Source of the DNA: Planctomycetota bacterium
Lineage (GTDB): Bacteria; Planctomycetota; Phycisphaerae; Phycisphaerales; UBA1924
Assembly: GCA_018242625.1 (NCBI GenBank)
Contig: JAFEBO010000003.1
Coordinates: forward strand, 186,001 to 250,000
Direction of reading: 5' to 3'
Length of the DNA stretch: 64,000 nt
The notes beneath the pieces are model-generated. The model did not search any database. It was not told the DNA's origin and saw only the letters and a list, made by a program, of their open reading frames with translations. Numbering within the stretch: the stretch's first letter is position 1; every line of letters begins with the position of its first letter. Below are positions 44,112-53,294 of the stretch, in pieces. A program made the translations under genes and the position numbers.

Positions 44112-44639
44112 ATGCAGCCCTCACGGCGGCGACCCGCCGCATCCCTTCTGTACAAGCTTGGCGCGGTCCTCGTTGCCGCGGCGATCACCATGGCGGTGCG
44201 CCGCGGCTGGCTGCCGAGTTCGGCGATGGACGCTCCCGCTTCAACCGGGTCGCGTGCGCCGGTCGCGACGCGATCCGATGGGCCGCTCTCGCGGAGCCCG
44301 TCTGTCAAGGACCTCTTTGATGCTCGCAGGTCGGGCACCTGGGTCGAAACCACCGGGCGCGTCGAGAAACTCCTGCCCGACGACCCCGATACCAGCGACA
44401 ACTCCGATAAGCACCAGAAATTCCTCCTGCTCGTTCCGGGCGACATCACCGTGCTTGTCGCTCACAACATCTCGACCGCGGCGCGCGTGCCCGTCAAACC
44501 CGGCGATCGGCTCGCTCTCCGCGGCCGCTACGAGTATTCCGACAAGGGCGGCACGATCCACTTCACGCATCAGTCCAAATACGGCTCCCGCAACCGCGAG
44601 GCGGGGTGGATCGATTTCGCCGGAAAGCGCTACGAATAG
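44112..44639 (+). CDS. DUF3465 family protein with N-terminal membrane anchor
   Basis: 175 residues from the ATG at 44112; upstream ATGs (43986, 44046) extend the frame but add no recognisable sequence. A basic N-terminus and a hydrophobic helix (LLYKLGAVLVAAAITMAV) suggest a signal anchor. The DUF3465 domain (about 60-175) shows SGTWVETTGRVEKLLPDD, KHQKFLLLVPGDITVLVAHN, GDRLALRGRYEYSDKGGTIHFTH and GWIDFAGKRYE. The fold is OB-like and probably periplasmic. Function unknown. The next gene starts 38 bases downstream. Confidence 0.8.
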   Translation: MQPSRRRPAASLLYKLGAVLVAAAITMAVRRGWLPSSAMDAPASTGSRAPVATRSDGPLSRSPSVKDLFDARRSGTWVETTGRVEKLLPDDPDTSDNSDKHQKFLLLVPGDITVLVAHNISTAARVPVKPGDRLALRGRYEYSDKGGTIHFTHQSKYGSRNREAGWIDFAGKRYE

Positions 44640-44666
44640 TCGCGCGGCAATTCCCTTCTCATTCAC

Positions 44667-44672
44667 TACGAT
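44667..44672 (+). promoter_or_regulatory. -10-like hexamer TACGAT before the serine hydrolase
   Basis: It ends five bases before the ATG at 44678. Confidence 0.35.
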
Positions 44673-44677
44673 CCACC

Positions 44678-45838
44678 ATGCTCCGCCTGAAGCCCGCGCT
44701 GCTCGCCCTTACTCTTGTCGCATTCCCAGCACTCGCCGGGCCGGCCCCCTATTTCCCGCCGCCAAACGCCTGGGAACACCGCAAGCCCTCCGACCTTGGC
44801 CTGAGCAACGATGCCATTGAAAAAGCAGTTGCCTGGGCCAAAGAGCAGGATTCGGGCTGGGATTTCGCCAAGCAGCCCGAGATCTTCGGCAGGCCGATCG
44901 GCCCGCTGCCGGCTTCACGCGCCAACACCAACGGCGTAATCCTAAAGGACGGCTACATCATCGCAGAGTGGGGTGATACCGCCGCCGTCGATCCGACCTA
45001 TAGCGTCGCCAAGAGCTATCTCTCCACGCTTCTGGGCCTGACACTCGATCGCGGCATGATCCACTCCATCACCGAGCCCGTGGCCGACTCCGTTCACGAC
45101 GGCGGCTACGACACGCCCCACAACAAACCGATCACCTGGCAATTCCACGCCACGCAAACCTCCGAATGGCAGGGCGAAATGTTCGCCAAGACCGATTCCT
45201 TCCTCGGCGCCGAGGAATACGGCAACGGCGCCATGAAGCCGCGCGCTATCAGCGAGCCCGGCACCTATTTCGAATACAACGACGTCCGCATCAACCGCTT
45301 CTCGCTCTCGCTTCTGCGTCTCTGGAAGCGACCGCTCCCAGATGTCCTCAAGGCCGAGATCATGGATCCGATCGGCGCCTCGGGCACCTGGAAGTGGATT
45401 CCCTACAACAACGCCACCGTCCAGGTCCAGAACGCCTCGGGCGAGACCGTCCCCATGCCCTCAGTCTCCGGCGGCACGCGCTGGGGCGGCGGGCTCTGGA
45501 TCAGCACGCTCGACCACGCCCGCTTCGGCTACCTCATCCTCCGGCAGGGCGAGTGGAACGGAAAGCAGCTCATATCACGATCATGGATCGAACAGGCCAC
45601 CCACCCGCACCCTGACGTCGCTGGCGCCCGCACCGATTACGGCTATCTCTGGTGGCTCAACACCAAAGACTCTTGGCCGGCGGCACCCAAATCCTCCTTC
45701 GCCGCCATCGGCGCCGGCAACAACACCATCTGGATCGATCCGGAGCACGATCTCGTCGTCGTCTGGCGCTGGCACAAGCCCGACGCGCAGGCGGAGTTCT
45801 ACAAACGCATATTGGCGGCGAGTCCTCCTTCGAAATAA
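44678..45838 (+). CDS. Exported serine hydrolase of the class C beta-lactamase family
   Basis: 386 residues from the ATG at 44678, which opens a signal peptide (MLRLKPALLALTLVAFPALA). The catalytic SxxK motif is SVAK (Ser109, Lys112) in PTYSVAKSYLSTLLGL. The second motif is probably YND in FEYNDVRINRFS. A third motif (KTG-like) is not obvious. Family features GGTRWGGGLWISTLDHARFGYLILRQGEWNG are split across about residues 265-295. Members are esterases, peptidases or beta-lactamases; a six-residue motif cannot decide. Probably periplasmic. Confidence 0.87.
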   Translation: MLRLKPALLALTLVAFPALAGPAPYFPPPNAWEHRKPSDLGLSNDAIEKAVAWAKEQDSGWDFAKQPEIFGRPIGPLPASRANTNGVILKDGYIIAEWGDTAAVDPTYSVAKSYLSTLLGLTLDRGMIHSITEPVADSVHDGGYDTPHNKPITWQFHATQTSEWQGEMFAKTDSFLGAEEYGNGAMKPRAISEPGTYFEYNDVRINRFSLSLLRLWKRPLPDVLKAEIMDPIGASGTWKWIPYNNATVQVQNASGETVPMPSVSGGTRWGGGLWISTLDHARFGYLILRQGEWNGKQLISRSWIEQATHPHPDVAGARTDYGYLWWLNTKDSWPAAPKSSFAAIGAGNNTIWIDPEHDLVVVWRWHKPDAQAEFYKRILAASPPSK

Positions 45839-45928
45839 GCAGATTGGCCTTGGCAATCGGGCGGTGGGCGGCGACAAAGGCCGCAAAGCAGCCGCAACCA
45901 TCGCCGATGTCCGCCGAACAGGATCTCG

Positions 45929-46303
45929 ATGTACCTGCTCGCCTACGGCCAGTTCCGATCCACTGAATTTAGCGGCATGTGTTTGGAGTGTTTGCCCTTC
46001 CTTCTTCGTTGGCTCATGCTCGGTGTCGCCGCATACGGATTGTCTTCTTTTCTGACAGAACGATGCAGGGCTCGAACCATTGGGATAGCGACATATCTGG
46101 CCGCGTTTTTCTGTTTGAGTCCTTCGTTTGCCGTCATGGGAGCGTGGGGCCCGGCCCACGTTGCGGCGAGTGTCGGCTTCCTGGTGTGGCCAATTTTTCT
46201 TCTATTGCTTGTCGCCAAAGTAATTTTCTGCTCGAACCGAGACGGCCGCCATGCTCGGTCGACGGCAGCAATCACAAGTCTCCCGGCATCGCCTGAGCTT
46301 TGA
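45929..46303 (+). CDS. Possible small membrane protein
   Basis: 124 residues; an ATG at 45977 is an alternative start. Three hydrophobic segments (CLPFLLRWLMLGVAAYGL, IGIATYLAAFFCLSPSFAVM, VAASVGFLVWPIFLLLLVAKVIF) are separated by short loops. The local base composition is less GC-rich than the neighbours and the codon use is less biased, so it may be foreign or may not be a gene. No family recognised. Confidence 0.4.
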   Translation: MYLLAYGQFRSTEFSGMCLECLPFLLRWLMLGVAAYGLSSFLTERCRARTIGIATYLAAFFCLSPSFAVMGAWGPAHVAASVGFLVWPIFLLLLVAKVIFCSNRDGRHARSTAAITSLPASPEL

Positions 46304-46341
46304 AGATCAGATGGCAAATGCACCCGCCTCAACGGCGGCGC

Positions 46342-47265
46342 TCACGCCTTCCGCGCCCACCTTAGCTTCGCCGAACTCGCCCGCGGATTCACTTTCTTCT
46401 CCGCCTCGTCCGCCACGATCGGATCGCGCCCGTCCGCCGAATACACGCCCGCCCGGAACAAATCACGAAAACTGTGCTTCACCGGCCTGTCCTCGCCGCT
46501 GTGAAACGTGATGATCGCCGCCATCCCGCCCGGCCTCAGCACCCGCGGCAGCGCCTCCAGCAGTGAATCCAAGTTCGACAGCTCATGATTCACCATGATC
46601 CGCAGCGCCTGGAACGTCCGTGCCGCCGGATGCAATTTCGCGCCCATCCCGCGCTCGATCGTGAAATCCCGCGCTTCGCACACGATCGCCATCAACTGCT
46701 CAGTCGTCGTGATCGGCTCCTTCGCCCGACGCCTGACGACCAGCCTTGCAATCTTTCCGGCATCTTCTTCATCCCCGAGTTCATAGAGCGCATCGGCGAG
46801 GTCCTGTTCGGTCATGCGGTTGATGATCGCCGATGCGGGTTCACCCCTGGTCGGATCCATCCGCATGTCGAGCGGCCCTGGCTTGCGGTAGGAAAAGCCA
46901 CGTTCCGGCGTGTCGATCTGCGTGCTCGCGACACCGATATCGGCCAGCACGCCATCAACAGACCCCGGCGCGATGCCAAAGTCGGCCAGGATTTTTTCGA
47001 TATTCGCGAAGTTCTCGTGCACGATGTCGAACCACACGGTCCCCTCGCGCCCTTTCACCTTTTGAAGCTGCACCCGCGCTTCGATGATGTTTGCGGGATC
47101 CAGATCGAGAGCGATCAGGCGCCCATCGGGCTTGATCCGCTCCAGAATTGCCGCCGCGTGTCCTCCCAAGCCCAGAGTGCAATCCACGACGGTCTGGCCC
47201 GGCCTGGGGTCGAGCACCTCAAGCACCTGCCTGAACAGGACGGGAATGTGCGGACTTCGCTTCAT
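46342..47265 (-). CDS. rsmH: 16S rRNA (cytosine-1402-N4)-methyltransferase RsmH
   Basis: 307 residues, standard length. It methylates N4 of C1402 in 16S rRNA using SAM. Motif I is DCTLGLGGHAAAIL; family blocks ALDLDPANI, GVLADIGVASTQID, ERGFSYRKPGPLDMRMD and FQALRIMVNHEL are all present, with the GGMAAIITFHSGEDRPVKHSF block near the C-terminus. It usually lies next to mraZ, ftsL and ftsI in the division and cell-wall cluster; here its neighbours are a hypothetical gene and an N-acetyltransferase. A TACTAT hexamer lies 11 bases before the start. Confidence 0.96.
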   Translation of the reverse strand: MKRSPHIPVLFRQVLEVLDPRPGQTVVDCTLGLGGHAAAILERIKPDGRLIALDLDPANIIEARVQLQKVKGREGTVWFDIVHENFANIEKILADFGIAPGSVDGVLADIGVASTQIDTPERGFSYRKPGPLDMRMDPTRGEPASAIINRMTEQDLADALYELGDEEDAGKIARLVVRRRAKEPITTTEQLMAIVCEARDFTIERGMGAKLHPAARTFQALRIMVNHELSNLDSLLEALPRVLRPGGMAAIITFHSGEDRPVKHSFRDLFRAGVYSADGRDPIVADEAEKKVNPRASSAKLRWARKA

Positions 47266-47332
47266 CGTTCGCCGCGATAGTACAGGCTCGCTCTCGGGCT
47301 CACACGCTCACAATCGCTTCCTGTCATCAGGG

Positions 47333-48169
47333 GTGCAACGATTCCCAAGTCCACCACCGGAGCGCACCATCAACCTCCCCGCATACTTCTCCCGCATCGG
47401 ATACGCCGGACCCCGCGAGCCTTCCTTCGCGGTCCTCCGTGACCTGCAGCTCGCCCACGTCACCTCCATCCCTTTCGAGAATCTCGACGTCCTGCTCAAG
47501 CGCGGCGTCTGCCTCGAACCCGAGGCTGTTGAACAAAAGCTCGTCACCGACCGGCGGGGCGGATATTGCTTTGAACAGAACAGTCTCTTCCTCAGGGTCC
47601 TCCAGAGCCTGGGCTTTTCCGTGACTCCACTCGCGGCCCGCGTCCGGCTCGGACGCTCGAGAGAAGAGATACCGCCGCGAACACACCTTTTCCTCCGCGT
47701 CGATATCGCCGGGACAGCCTGGATGGCGGACGTCGGCCTCGGCGGTCTCAGCCTCACCTCACCAATCCGGCTGGATGTCTTCGAAGAACAACCCACCCTC
47801 CACGAAACCCGCCGCCTGGTCCCGGTCGGCCGGGGACTCATCCACCAGGCGCGCATGGGTGGCGAGTGGATCGACGTCACCGAATTCACCGGCGAAGAGA
47901 TGTTCCCGATCGACCGCGAGCTCGCCAACTGGTGGACCAGCACAAGCCCGAATTCCAAGTTTGCCCAGAACATCATGGTGGGCCTCGCCCGTCCCGACGG
48001 CTCACGTTTCGCCCTGAACAACACCGAGTTCGTCCATCGCCGAGCCAGCGATGGCGCTTTGCTCGCAAACGAAACCATCACTTCTTCCGAGCGGCTCCTC
48101 GATCTGCTTGCGACCCGCTACGGCCTCCGATTCCCCGAACAGACAAAGTTCGGTCTCTTTGGCCTCTGA
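47333..48169 (+). CDS. Arylamine N-acetyltransferase
   Basis: 278 residues from the GTG at 47333, the usual NAT length. The open frame continues back to 47084 but that part is antisense to rsmH. The catalytic triad is Cys79 (RRGGYCFEQN), His118 (PRTHLFLRV) and Asp133 (WMADVGLGG). It transfers acetyl groups from acetyl-CoA to arylamines, hydroxylamines or hydrazines. The start has no good Shine-Dalgarno and is less certain than the domain call. Cytoplasmic. Confidence 0.9.
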   Translation: MQRFPSPPPERTINLPAYFSRIGYAGPREPSFAVLRDLQLAHVTSIPFENLDVLLKRGVCLEPEAVEQKLVTDRRGGYCFEQNSLFLRVLQSLGFSVTPLAARVRLGRSREEIPPRTHLFLRVDIAGTAWMADVGLGGLSLTSPIRLDVFEEQPTLHETRRLVPVGRGLIHQARMGGEWIDVTEFTGEEMFPIDRELANWWTSTSPNSKFAQNIMVGLARPDGSRFALNNTEFVHRRASDGALLANETITSSERLLDLLATRYGLRFPEQTKFGLFGL

Positions 48170-48240
48170 CCCTCTCACGCCTGTTCGCCTGGTACGTTCC
48201 CCTGATCGCTGCACGAAGCCTTCTCGCATTCGATTAACCC

Positions 48241-49782
48241 ATGCCCACTCCCGTCCTCATCGCCGGCGCCGGACCCACCGGCCTCACTCTCGCCATCTGG
48301 CTCAAGCGCCTGGGCATTTGCTTTCGGATCATCGACAAGAACTCCGGCCCCGGCCAGGCCTCGCGGGCCATGGTGGTCCAGGCACGCACCCTCGAGTTCT
48401 ACCGTCAGATCGGAATCGCCGATGCCGTCATCCAAGCCGGCATCCCGATGGATTCCATCCATCTTCTCAGGGGCGCCCGTGAAATCGCCCACTACTTCTT
48501 CGGCGACATAGGCGCACAGATCAGTCCCTACCAGTACGTGCTCAGCCTGCCGCAGGACGACCACGAGCGGCTCCTCGTCTCGCATCTGGAAAAGCTGGGC
48601 GTTCAGATCGAGTGGAACACCCGCCTCGAATCCTTTGAAGATCTCGGAGATTCCGTCCGCGCCCGGCTCTCCCACGAAAAAGCGCCCGGCGCGGCCGTCG
48701 CGGAAACCGCGGAATTCTCCTTTCTGTGCGGCTGCGACGGCGCACGCAGCGTCACCCGCCAGAGTCTGGGCATCGGTTTTCCGGGCGGCACCTACGAGCA
48801 CATTTTCTACGTCGCCGACGTCGCGATGGACCGCCCCGACTTTGAACGCAGGGTCAACGTCAGCATCTCCGGACGCACCATCTGCCTCGTCTTTCCCGTC
48901 CGAAGCAGCGGCATGTTCCGCCTCATCGGCATCGTCCCTCACAACATCGCTTCCCGCGACAATCTCACCTTCGAAGACGTGCGCGAGGGAATCCGGCAGC
49001 AAATCGGCGGCGAGGTCACCACCGTCAACTGGTTCTCGACCTACCACATCCATCATCGCGTCGCGGAGACTTTCCGCAAAGGCCGCGCCTTCCTCGCCGG
49101 CGATGCGGGCCACATCCACAGCCCCGCCGGAGGCCAGGGCATGAATACGGGCATCGGCGACGCCGTCAATCTCGCCTGGAAACTCGCCGCCGTGCTTCAG
49201 GGTCGTGCCGCCGAGGCCATCCTCGACACCTACAGCACCGAACGCACAGCCTTCGCGCAGGTTCTGGTCAATGTCACCGACCGCATCTTCGATGCCGTGG
49301 TCGGCCGGGGCCCGGGGCCACACCTCGTCCGTTCCCTGTTCATTCCCTTTATCGCTCCCGTTCTTCTCCGCATGCGGCGCATCCGTCGCTCTCAATTCCG
49401 ACTTGTCTCGCAGGTCCGCATCCGCTACCCGCACTCCGTCAGCACCCTCTCCCGCGGTCGCGCCGGCGCGATTCACGGCGGCGACCGTCTCCCCTGGCTG
49501 GCGGAGAGCGACAACTTTGCTGCCCTTTCCTCGCTCGACTGGCAGCTCCACGTCGCCGGCGAGCCCTCGATCGAGCTTCGCCGGCTCGCCAAAGCACGGG
49601 GCATAGCGCTTCACTCTTTCCCATTTGACGCCGGAGCCTCCAGAGCGGGGTTTGAACGCGACGCCGCCTATCTGATCCGACCCGACGGGCACGTCGCGGT
49701 CGCCGCTTCCGGCGCCGATTCCTCGCAAATTGCCGATTTCCTCGAAGACTGGAAAATCGTGCCCGTGGACCCCGCCCGCTGA
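48241..49782 (+). CDS. FAD-dependent monooxygenase (PheA/TfdB-like aromatic hydroxylase family)
   Basis: 513 residues. The FAD-binding Rossmann motif is GAGPTG (residues 9-14), and the second FAD motif is FLAGDAGHIHSPAGGQGMNTGIGDAVNLAWKL split around residue 290. A class A flavoprotein DG motif is CGCDGARS. The C-terminal 130 residues are a thioredoxin-like extension as in PheA/TfdB proteins (GDRLPWL ... YLIRPDGHVAVAA). It hydroxylates an aromatic or polyketide-like substrate using NAD(P)H and oxygen; the substrate is unknown. It follows the NAT gene by 71 bases. Confidence 0.9.
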   Translation: MPTPVLIAGAGPTGLTLAIWLKRLGICFRIIDKNSGPGQASRAMVVQARTLEFYRQIGIADAVIQAGIPMDSIHLLRGAREIAHYFFGDIGAQISPYQYVLSLPQDDHERLLVSHLEKLGVQIEWNTRLESFEDLGDSVRARLSHEKAPGAAVAETAEFSFLCGCDGARSVTRQSLGIGFPGGTYEHIFYVADVAMDRPDFERRVNVSISGRTICLVFPVRSSGMFRLIGIVPHNIASRDNLTFEDVREGIRQQIGGEVTTVNWFSTYHIHHRVAETFRKGRAFLAGDAGHIHSPAGGQGMNTGIGDAVNLAWKLAAVLQGRAAEAILDTYSTERTAFAQVLVNVTDRIFDAVVGRGPGPHLVRSLFIPFIAPVLLRMRRIRRSQFRLVSQVRIRYPHSVSTLSRGRAGAIHGGDRLPWLAESDNFAALSSLDWQLHVAGEPSIELRRLAKARGIALHSFPFDAGASRAGFERDAAYLIRPDGHVAVAASGADSSQIADFLEDWKIVPVDPAR

Positions 49783-49832
49783 TTACGCGCAACGCTCCCA
49801 TCGCCCTGCCAAACCCGTTCCCACGCCGCGGT

Positions 49833-49838
49833 TATGCT
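49833..49838 (+). promoter_or_regulatory. -10-like hexamer TATGCT before the cyclophilin lipoprotein
   Basis: It ends six bases before the ATG at 49845; no Shine-Dalgarno is present. Confidence 0.45.
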
Positions 49839-49844
49839 GCACGC

Positions 49845-50507
49845 ATGCTCAAGCAGCTCCTGATTCTCTCGCCGCTCTGCGTTGTGCTCACAGCTTGTGT
49901 GCAGCGCACCCTCGACAAAGTGCCCGACGACGCCCGCGTCGTTCGGGTCGTTCTCAAAACCTCCGAGGGCGACATCACGCTCGAACTCGATCGTGAGCAC
50001 GCACCCGTTTCCACCGACAACTTCCTCCACCATGCCAAGGCGGGTCACTACGACAACACAACCTTCCAGCGCGTCATCCCCAACTTCGTCATCCAGGGCG
50101 GATCGCACACACCCGAACTCATAAATCTCCCCGAGTCCGATGCCGCGGCGGGCATCAAGGACACCCCCATCCGCGACGAATGGCACAACGGCCTCAAAAA
50201 CGTCAAGGGCACCGTCGGCGTCGGACGCGACACCGATCCGGACTCCGGGACCCGCGAGTTCTACATCAACGTCGCCGACAACCCCAAGCTCGACACCCCG
50301 CGCGAAGTAAGCGGGAACGCCGGCTACGCAGTCTTCGGACGCGTCGTGCTCGGATGGGACGTGGTCGAGAAAATCCGCACAACCCCAACCTCGACGCGAC
50401 CGGAATGGATCCGCAAGGGCAAAGAAACCGTCATGGGCGAAAACCTCAAGGACGTCCCGGTTGACCTCGTCACCGTGTACAGCGTCCGCATCACGGCGAC
50501 CGAGTGA
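49845..50507 (+). CDS. Peptidyl-prolyl cis-trans isomerase (cyclophilin) lipoprotein
   Basis: 220 residues. The lipoprotein signal peptide ends LTAC (MLKQLLILSPLCVVLTAC), so it is probably membrane-anchored in the periplasm. The cyclophilin domain starts VVLKTSEGDITLELD and has FQRVIPNFVIQGG, the catalytic Arg/Phe block. KNVKGTVGVGRDTDPDSGTREFYIN covers the later active-site strand, and AVFGRVVLGWDVVEKI the C-terminal block. It assists folding of exported proteins by proline isomerisation. Confidence 0.93.
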   Translation: MLKQLLILSPLCVVLTACVQRTLDKVPDDARVVRVVLKTSEGDITLELDREHAPVSTDNFLHHAKAGHYDNTTFQRVIPNFVIQGGSHTPELINLPESDAAAGIKDTPIRDEWHNGLKNVKGTVGVGRDTDPDSGTREFYINVADNPKLDTPREVSGNAGYAVFGRVVLGWDVVEKIRTTPTSTRPEWIRKGKETVMGENLKDVPVDLVTVYSVRITATE

Positions 50508-50591
50508 CCGCCCGGCCACCCCCCACGAAACCCCACCTCTCCCCCCACCGCTCCCCCCACGGGCCAGCGTCCTGCGGCGACTCCCGAGCGG

Positions 50592-51920
50592 TCACGTGGC
50601 GCGATATCCCCTCCCGCACTCCGGGCAAATCCCACCGCGCGGCAGCCCGACCAGGTCATACCCGCACACCGCACAGGGCTCGCCGGACGCTTTGGACTTC
50701 CCAGGCAGGAGCGCGAACACGCTGAGCAGCACAACACCCACGACCCCGGCACCCGCATCCGTAAAAAGCATCCACTTCTCGCCGTAGTTCGTCTGCGCCC
50801 AGGCCAGAACAAGCCCCATGTACGTGATCGGCGTATTCGAAAGCGAAGCGAACGCGTTGTACTTTGTCGCCGCCGCTCCCTTGCCGATGACATCCAGGAC
50901 AAAGGCCGTGAAAGCGGTGTACGACATCCCCACTACAAACGCGTACAGGAGCGAGTAGGAGATAAAGGCGGACTGTGTAAAGGGCGATATCGCCATCGCC
51001 GCCGCCACCCCGGCGAGCAGCAGCCCCACCAGGGCGTACACCTTGCGCGCATTGAGCCTCGCACAAATCTCGCCCGCAACCACGCACCCCAGAGCGGAGA
51101 CGACCCCGTTGAGCACTCCATTCACCATCGCAACCGTGTCCTCGGTCGCGCCCCACTTCGCCGCTACCTCCGCCTGCGAGAGCACGTTGGTTGCCGTTCC
51201 GCTGTTCATCGGCAGCAGGCACAACAGTCCGCACAGCATGCCCGCCCGCGTCTTTATCATCCGCCACAATTCGGAAACAACCCCCACCATCGCCGTGGGC
51301 AAGGAACCTTCGCGAAAGTCCGCCGCCGCTTCCGGCACGAACATCAGCGCCGCGGTCCCCGCAAGAAAGATCAGCCCGAGCGCCGCGCCCGAGATCCACG
51401 GCTGAGGCGAAGCCTCCGTCGGCACATGCGTCGCGATCCACAACCCGAGCCCTCCCCCCAGCCCCGTCCCACCGAGATTCCCCGCCTGGAACATGCCCCC
51501 CACGCGCCCCCGGCGCTCCGGCGGCGTCGCGTGCGCCATCAAACCTTCAACGCTCATCCCCAGAAAGGTGGACGCAACGTTCGCGATCACAATCACCGCC
51601 TGCAGCAGATGCAGGTGCTCCCGCTCCAGCGGTATTGCGCTCATCCCCGTAATGCCGAGCGCACACAAAACCACCGAGAGCAGGTACCACCGCTTCCGCG
51701 TGAGCGTTGTGTCTACGACCGGCGCCCACAAGAACTTCCAAACATGCGGAAACATCCCCGAGGCGATGAGCAGCGCGCCATCCTCTACTGTCAGTTTGTG
51801 CCGGGTGCACAAAAATGCCATCGCCACCGAGACGTACCCGCTCATCGCTCCGAAGGGGATGATCAGGATCGAAAAGGCCCACGAATGCACGCGCCGTTTT
51901 TCACTCATGAAGGGCCGCAT
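50592..51920 (-). CDS. MFS transporter with C-terminal zinc ribbon
   Basis: 442 residues from the ATG at 51920 (ATG 51908 also possible; a longer frame reaches 51986). About twelve membrane helices; features of the major facilitator superfamily include the repeat pattern and PPERRGRVGGMFQAGN after helix 4. The general type resembles AmpG-like or acetyl-CoA transporter-like MFS proteins. The last 26 residues form a Cys4 ribbon, CAVCGYDL ... CPECGRGY. The same kind of ribbon ends the unrelated membrane protein at 20107-21282. The cargo is unknown. Confidence 0.82.
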   Translation of the reverse strand: MRPFMSEKRRVHSWAFSILIIPFGAMSGYVSVAMAFLCTRHKLTVEDGALLIASGMFPHVWKFLWAPVVDTTLTRKRWYLLSVVLCALGITGMSAIPLEREHLHLLQAVIVIANVASTFLGMSVEGLMAHATPPERRGRVGGMFQAGNLGGTGLGGGLGLWIATHVPTEASPQPWISGAALGLIFLAGTAALMFVPEAAADFREGSLPTAMVGVVSELWRMIKTRAGMLCGLLCLLPMNSGTATNVLSQAEVAAKWGATEDTVAMVNGVLNGVVSALGCVVAGEICARLNARKVYALVGLLLAGVAAAMAISPFTQSAFISYSLLYAFVVGMSYTAFTAFVLDVIGKGAAATKYNAFASLSNTPITYMGLVLAWAQTNYGEKWMLFTDAGAGVVGVVLLSVFALLPGKSKASGEPCAVCGYDLVGLPRGGICPECGRGYRAT

Positions 51921-52210
51921 GGTACTGCCTGCGGCCGTCGCGCCGGCCTTCTGCCTTACAGGCCCCCTGTCGGTTGCGCATGCCAAACACAGACCTAGTA
52001 AACCCTCTCGCTAGGTCCGCGTGATTGTCACGAAACGCCGAATCGCGCCCAAACCCAGCAGTATAAACAGGTTATGTGATACCGGAAGCGTCTTGATAAC
52101 TGTCAAAACGGGTGGCGTCTCCGTATTTCTGCGGCATAGTTGAAGTGGATCCAGAGGCCGGATCCAAAGCCCGGTGGTGCGGGCGAACAGAGAAGAGAGG
52201 GGATGCCTCA

Positions 52211-52450
52211 ATGGTTCAGAATCGGAAAATGCGGGTGGGTGGCTCCGGCGGCACACTTTCGTGCGTGCTGTTTGCATTCGTGGCGATCGGCATCTACGGA
52301 TCGACCATCGCCGCCGCGTCCAGGGAACGCTGGGTTGCTCTCCACGAACCCATGCAGAACACTGCGGCGGCCCGTGTCGCCTCGATCGCGAAACCAACGC
52401 TGCTCGCCAGCCGGTCTGCGGCGCCGGCTACGCTCGGCGCAACCCGCTGA
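52211..52450 (+). CDS. Small single-helix membrane protein, function unknown
   Basis: 79 residues, with AGAGGGG nine bases before the ATG at 52211. A hydrophobic helix (TLSCVLFAFVAIGIYGSTIAAA) follows a basic N-terminus (VQNRKMRVGGSGG). The C-terminal 40 residues are Ala-rich. The Shine-Dalgarno supports a real gene; no family is recognised. Confidence 0.55.
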   Translation: MVQNRKMRVGGSGGTLSCVLFAFVAIGIYGSTIAAASRERWVALHEPMQNTAAARVASIAKPTLLASRSAAPATLGATR

Positions 52451-52478
52451 CCCACATTGTGATCGATCTCCCGCGCGG

Positions 52479-52484
52479 TAGTCT
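52479..52484 (+). promoter_or_regulatory. -10-like hexamer TAGTCT before the VOC gene
   Basis: It ends nine bases before the ATG at 52494. Confidence 0.4.
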
Positions 52485-52493
52485 GCGCGGAGT

Positions 52494-52907
52494 ATGCACA
52501 TTGCACAATTCGCCCTGACCGTCCGCGAATACGACGAGGCCATCGCCTTCTACGTCGGCGTTCTCGGTTTTCAGCTGCTGGAAGACACCGATATGGGCGC
52601 CGGCAAGCGATGGGTGCGCATCGCCCCGCCGCTCTGCCCCTCCGGCGGCGCCGGAATTCTCCTGGCCCGTGCCGCCACAGAGGTTCAGCTTGCCAGCGTG
52701 GGAAACCAGACCGGCGGCAGAGTTTTTATTTTCCTCCACACCGACGACTTTGATCGCGATTACAAGCGTTACCTGGCCGGGGGCGTGAAGTTCCACGGCG
52801 TGCCCCGGCATGAGCCCTACGGCACCGTCGTCGTCTTCGAAGATTTGTACGGCAACAAGTTTGACCTCATCGGCCCGACGAAAAATGCCGCTACGCTGCC
52901 GGCATGA
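52494..52907 (+). CDS. VOC family protein (glyoxalase-like)
   Basis: 137 residues. It opens IAQFALTVREYDEAIAFYVGVLGFQLLEDTDMG, and the second module has FLHTDDFDRDYKRYLAGGV, ending in DLYGNKFDLIGP. This is the type annotated as extradiol dioxygenase-like or glyoxalase-like VOC with no fixed substrate. Its TGA overlaps the ATG of the next gene (ATGA at 52904). Confidence 0.88.
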   Translation: MHIAQFALTVREYDEAIAFYVGVLGFQLLEDTDMGAGKRWVRIAPPLCPSGGAGILLARAATEVQLASVGNQTGGRVFIFLHTDDFDRDYKRYLAGGVKFHGVPRHEPYGTVVVFEDLYGNKFDLIGPTKNAATLPA

Positions 52908-53293
52908 CACTCACCCCCGAACGGGCGAACGCGTTCGCCGCACGCTGGTATGGCGCCTGGAACGCCCACGATCTTCCGGCCATCCTGGCCTGCTACGAAC
53001 CGGAGATCCGGCACAGCTCTCCGTTCATCAAGCGCTACAACGAAGCGATCGGCAGGGGAGACGAAGCTGTGATCGCAGGGCTGGAAGATCTTGGAAGCTA
53101 TTTCGGGCGCGCACTCGCACGGAACCCTCGCCTCCGCTTCGACGGCCAGCACCTGGCGACGGGGCTTGAGTCGGTCATACTGGTCTACCGCCGCCACAGC
53201 CACGACACGCCGCCCGGAGGCGAACTCTCGGCCGAGGTCTTTTTCCTGAGCCCGCGCGACCGGATAGTCCGCTCGGTGTCGCATTACGGGTGA
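52904..53293 (+). CDS. SnoaL-like / NTF2-fold protein
   Basis: 129 residues, translationally coupled to the VOC gene. The NTF2-like pattern is clear: FAARWYGAWNAHDLPAILACYEPEIRHSSPF at the start (split here around residue 20), then LGSYFGRALARNPRLRF and a final strand AEVFFLSPRDRIVRSVSHYG. The fold serves polyketide cyclases, isomerases and ligand-binding proteins. The substrate is unknown. The htrA terminator begins two bases after its stop. Confidence 0.82.
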   Translation: MTLTPERANAFAARWYGAWNAHDLPAILACYEPEIRHSSPFIKRYNEAIGRGDEAVIAGLEDLGSYFGRALARNPRLRFDGQHLATGLESVILVYRRHSHDTPPGGELSAEVFFLSPRDRIVRSVSHYG

Positions 53294-53294
53294 C

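Noticed and set aside
47084..47332. N-terminal extension of the arylamine N-acetyltransferase
   Set aside because: Antisense to rsmH and absent from the family, which starts near residue 1 of the 278-residue form.
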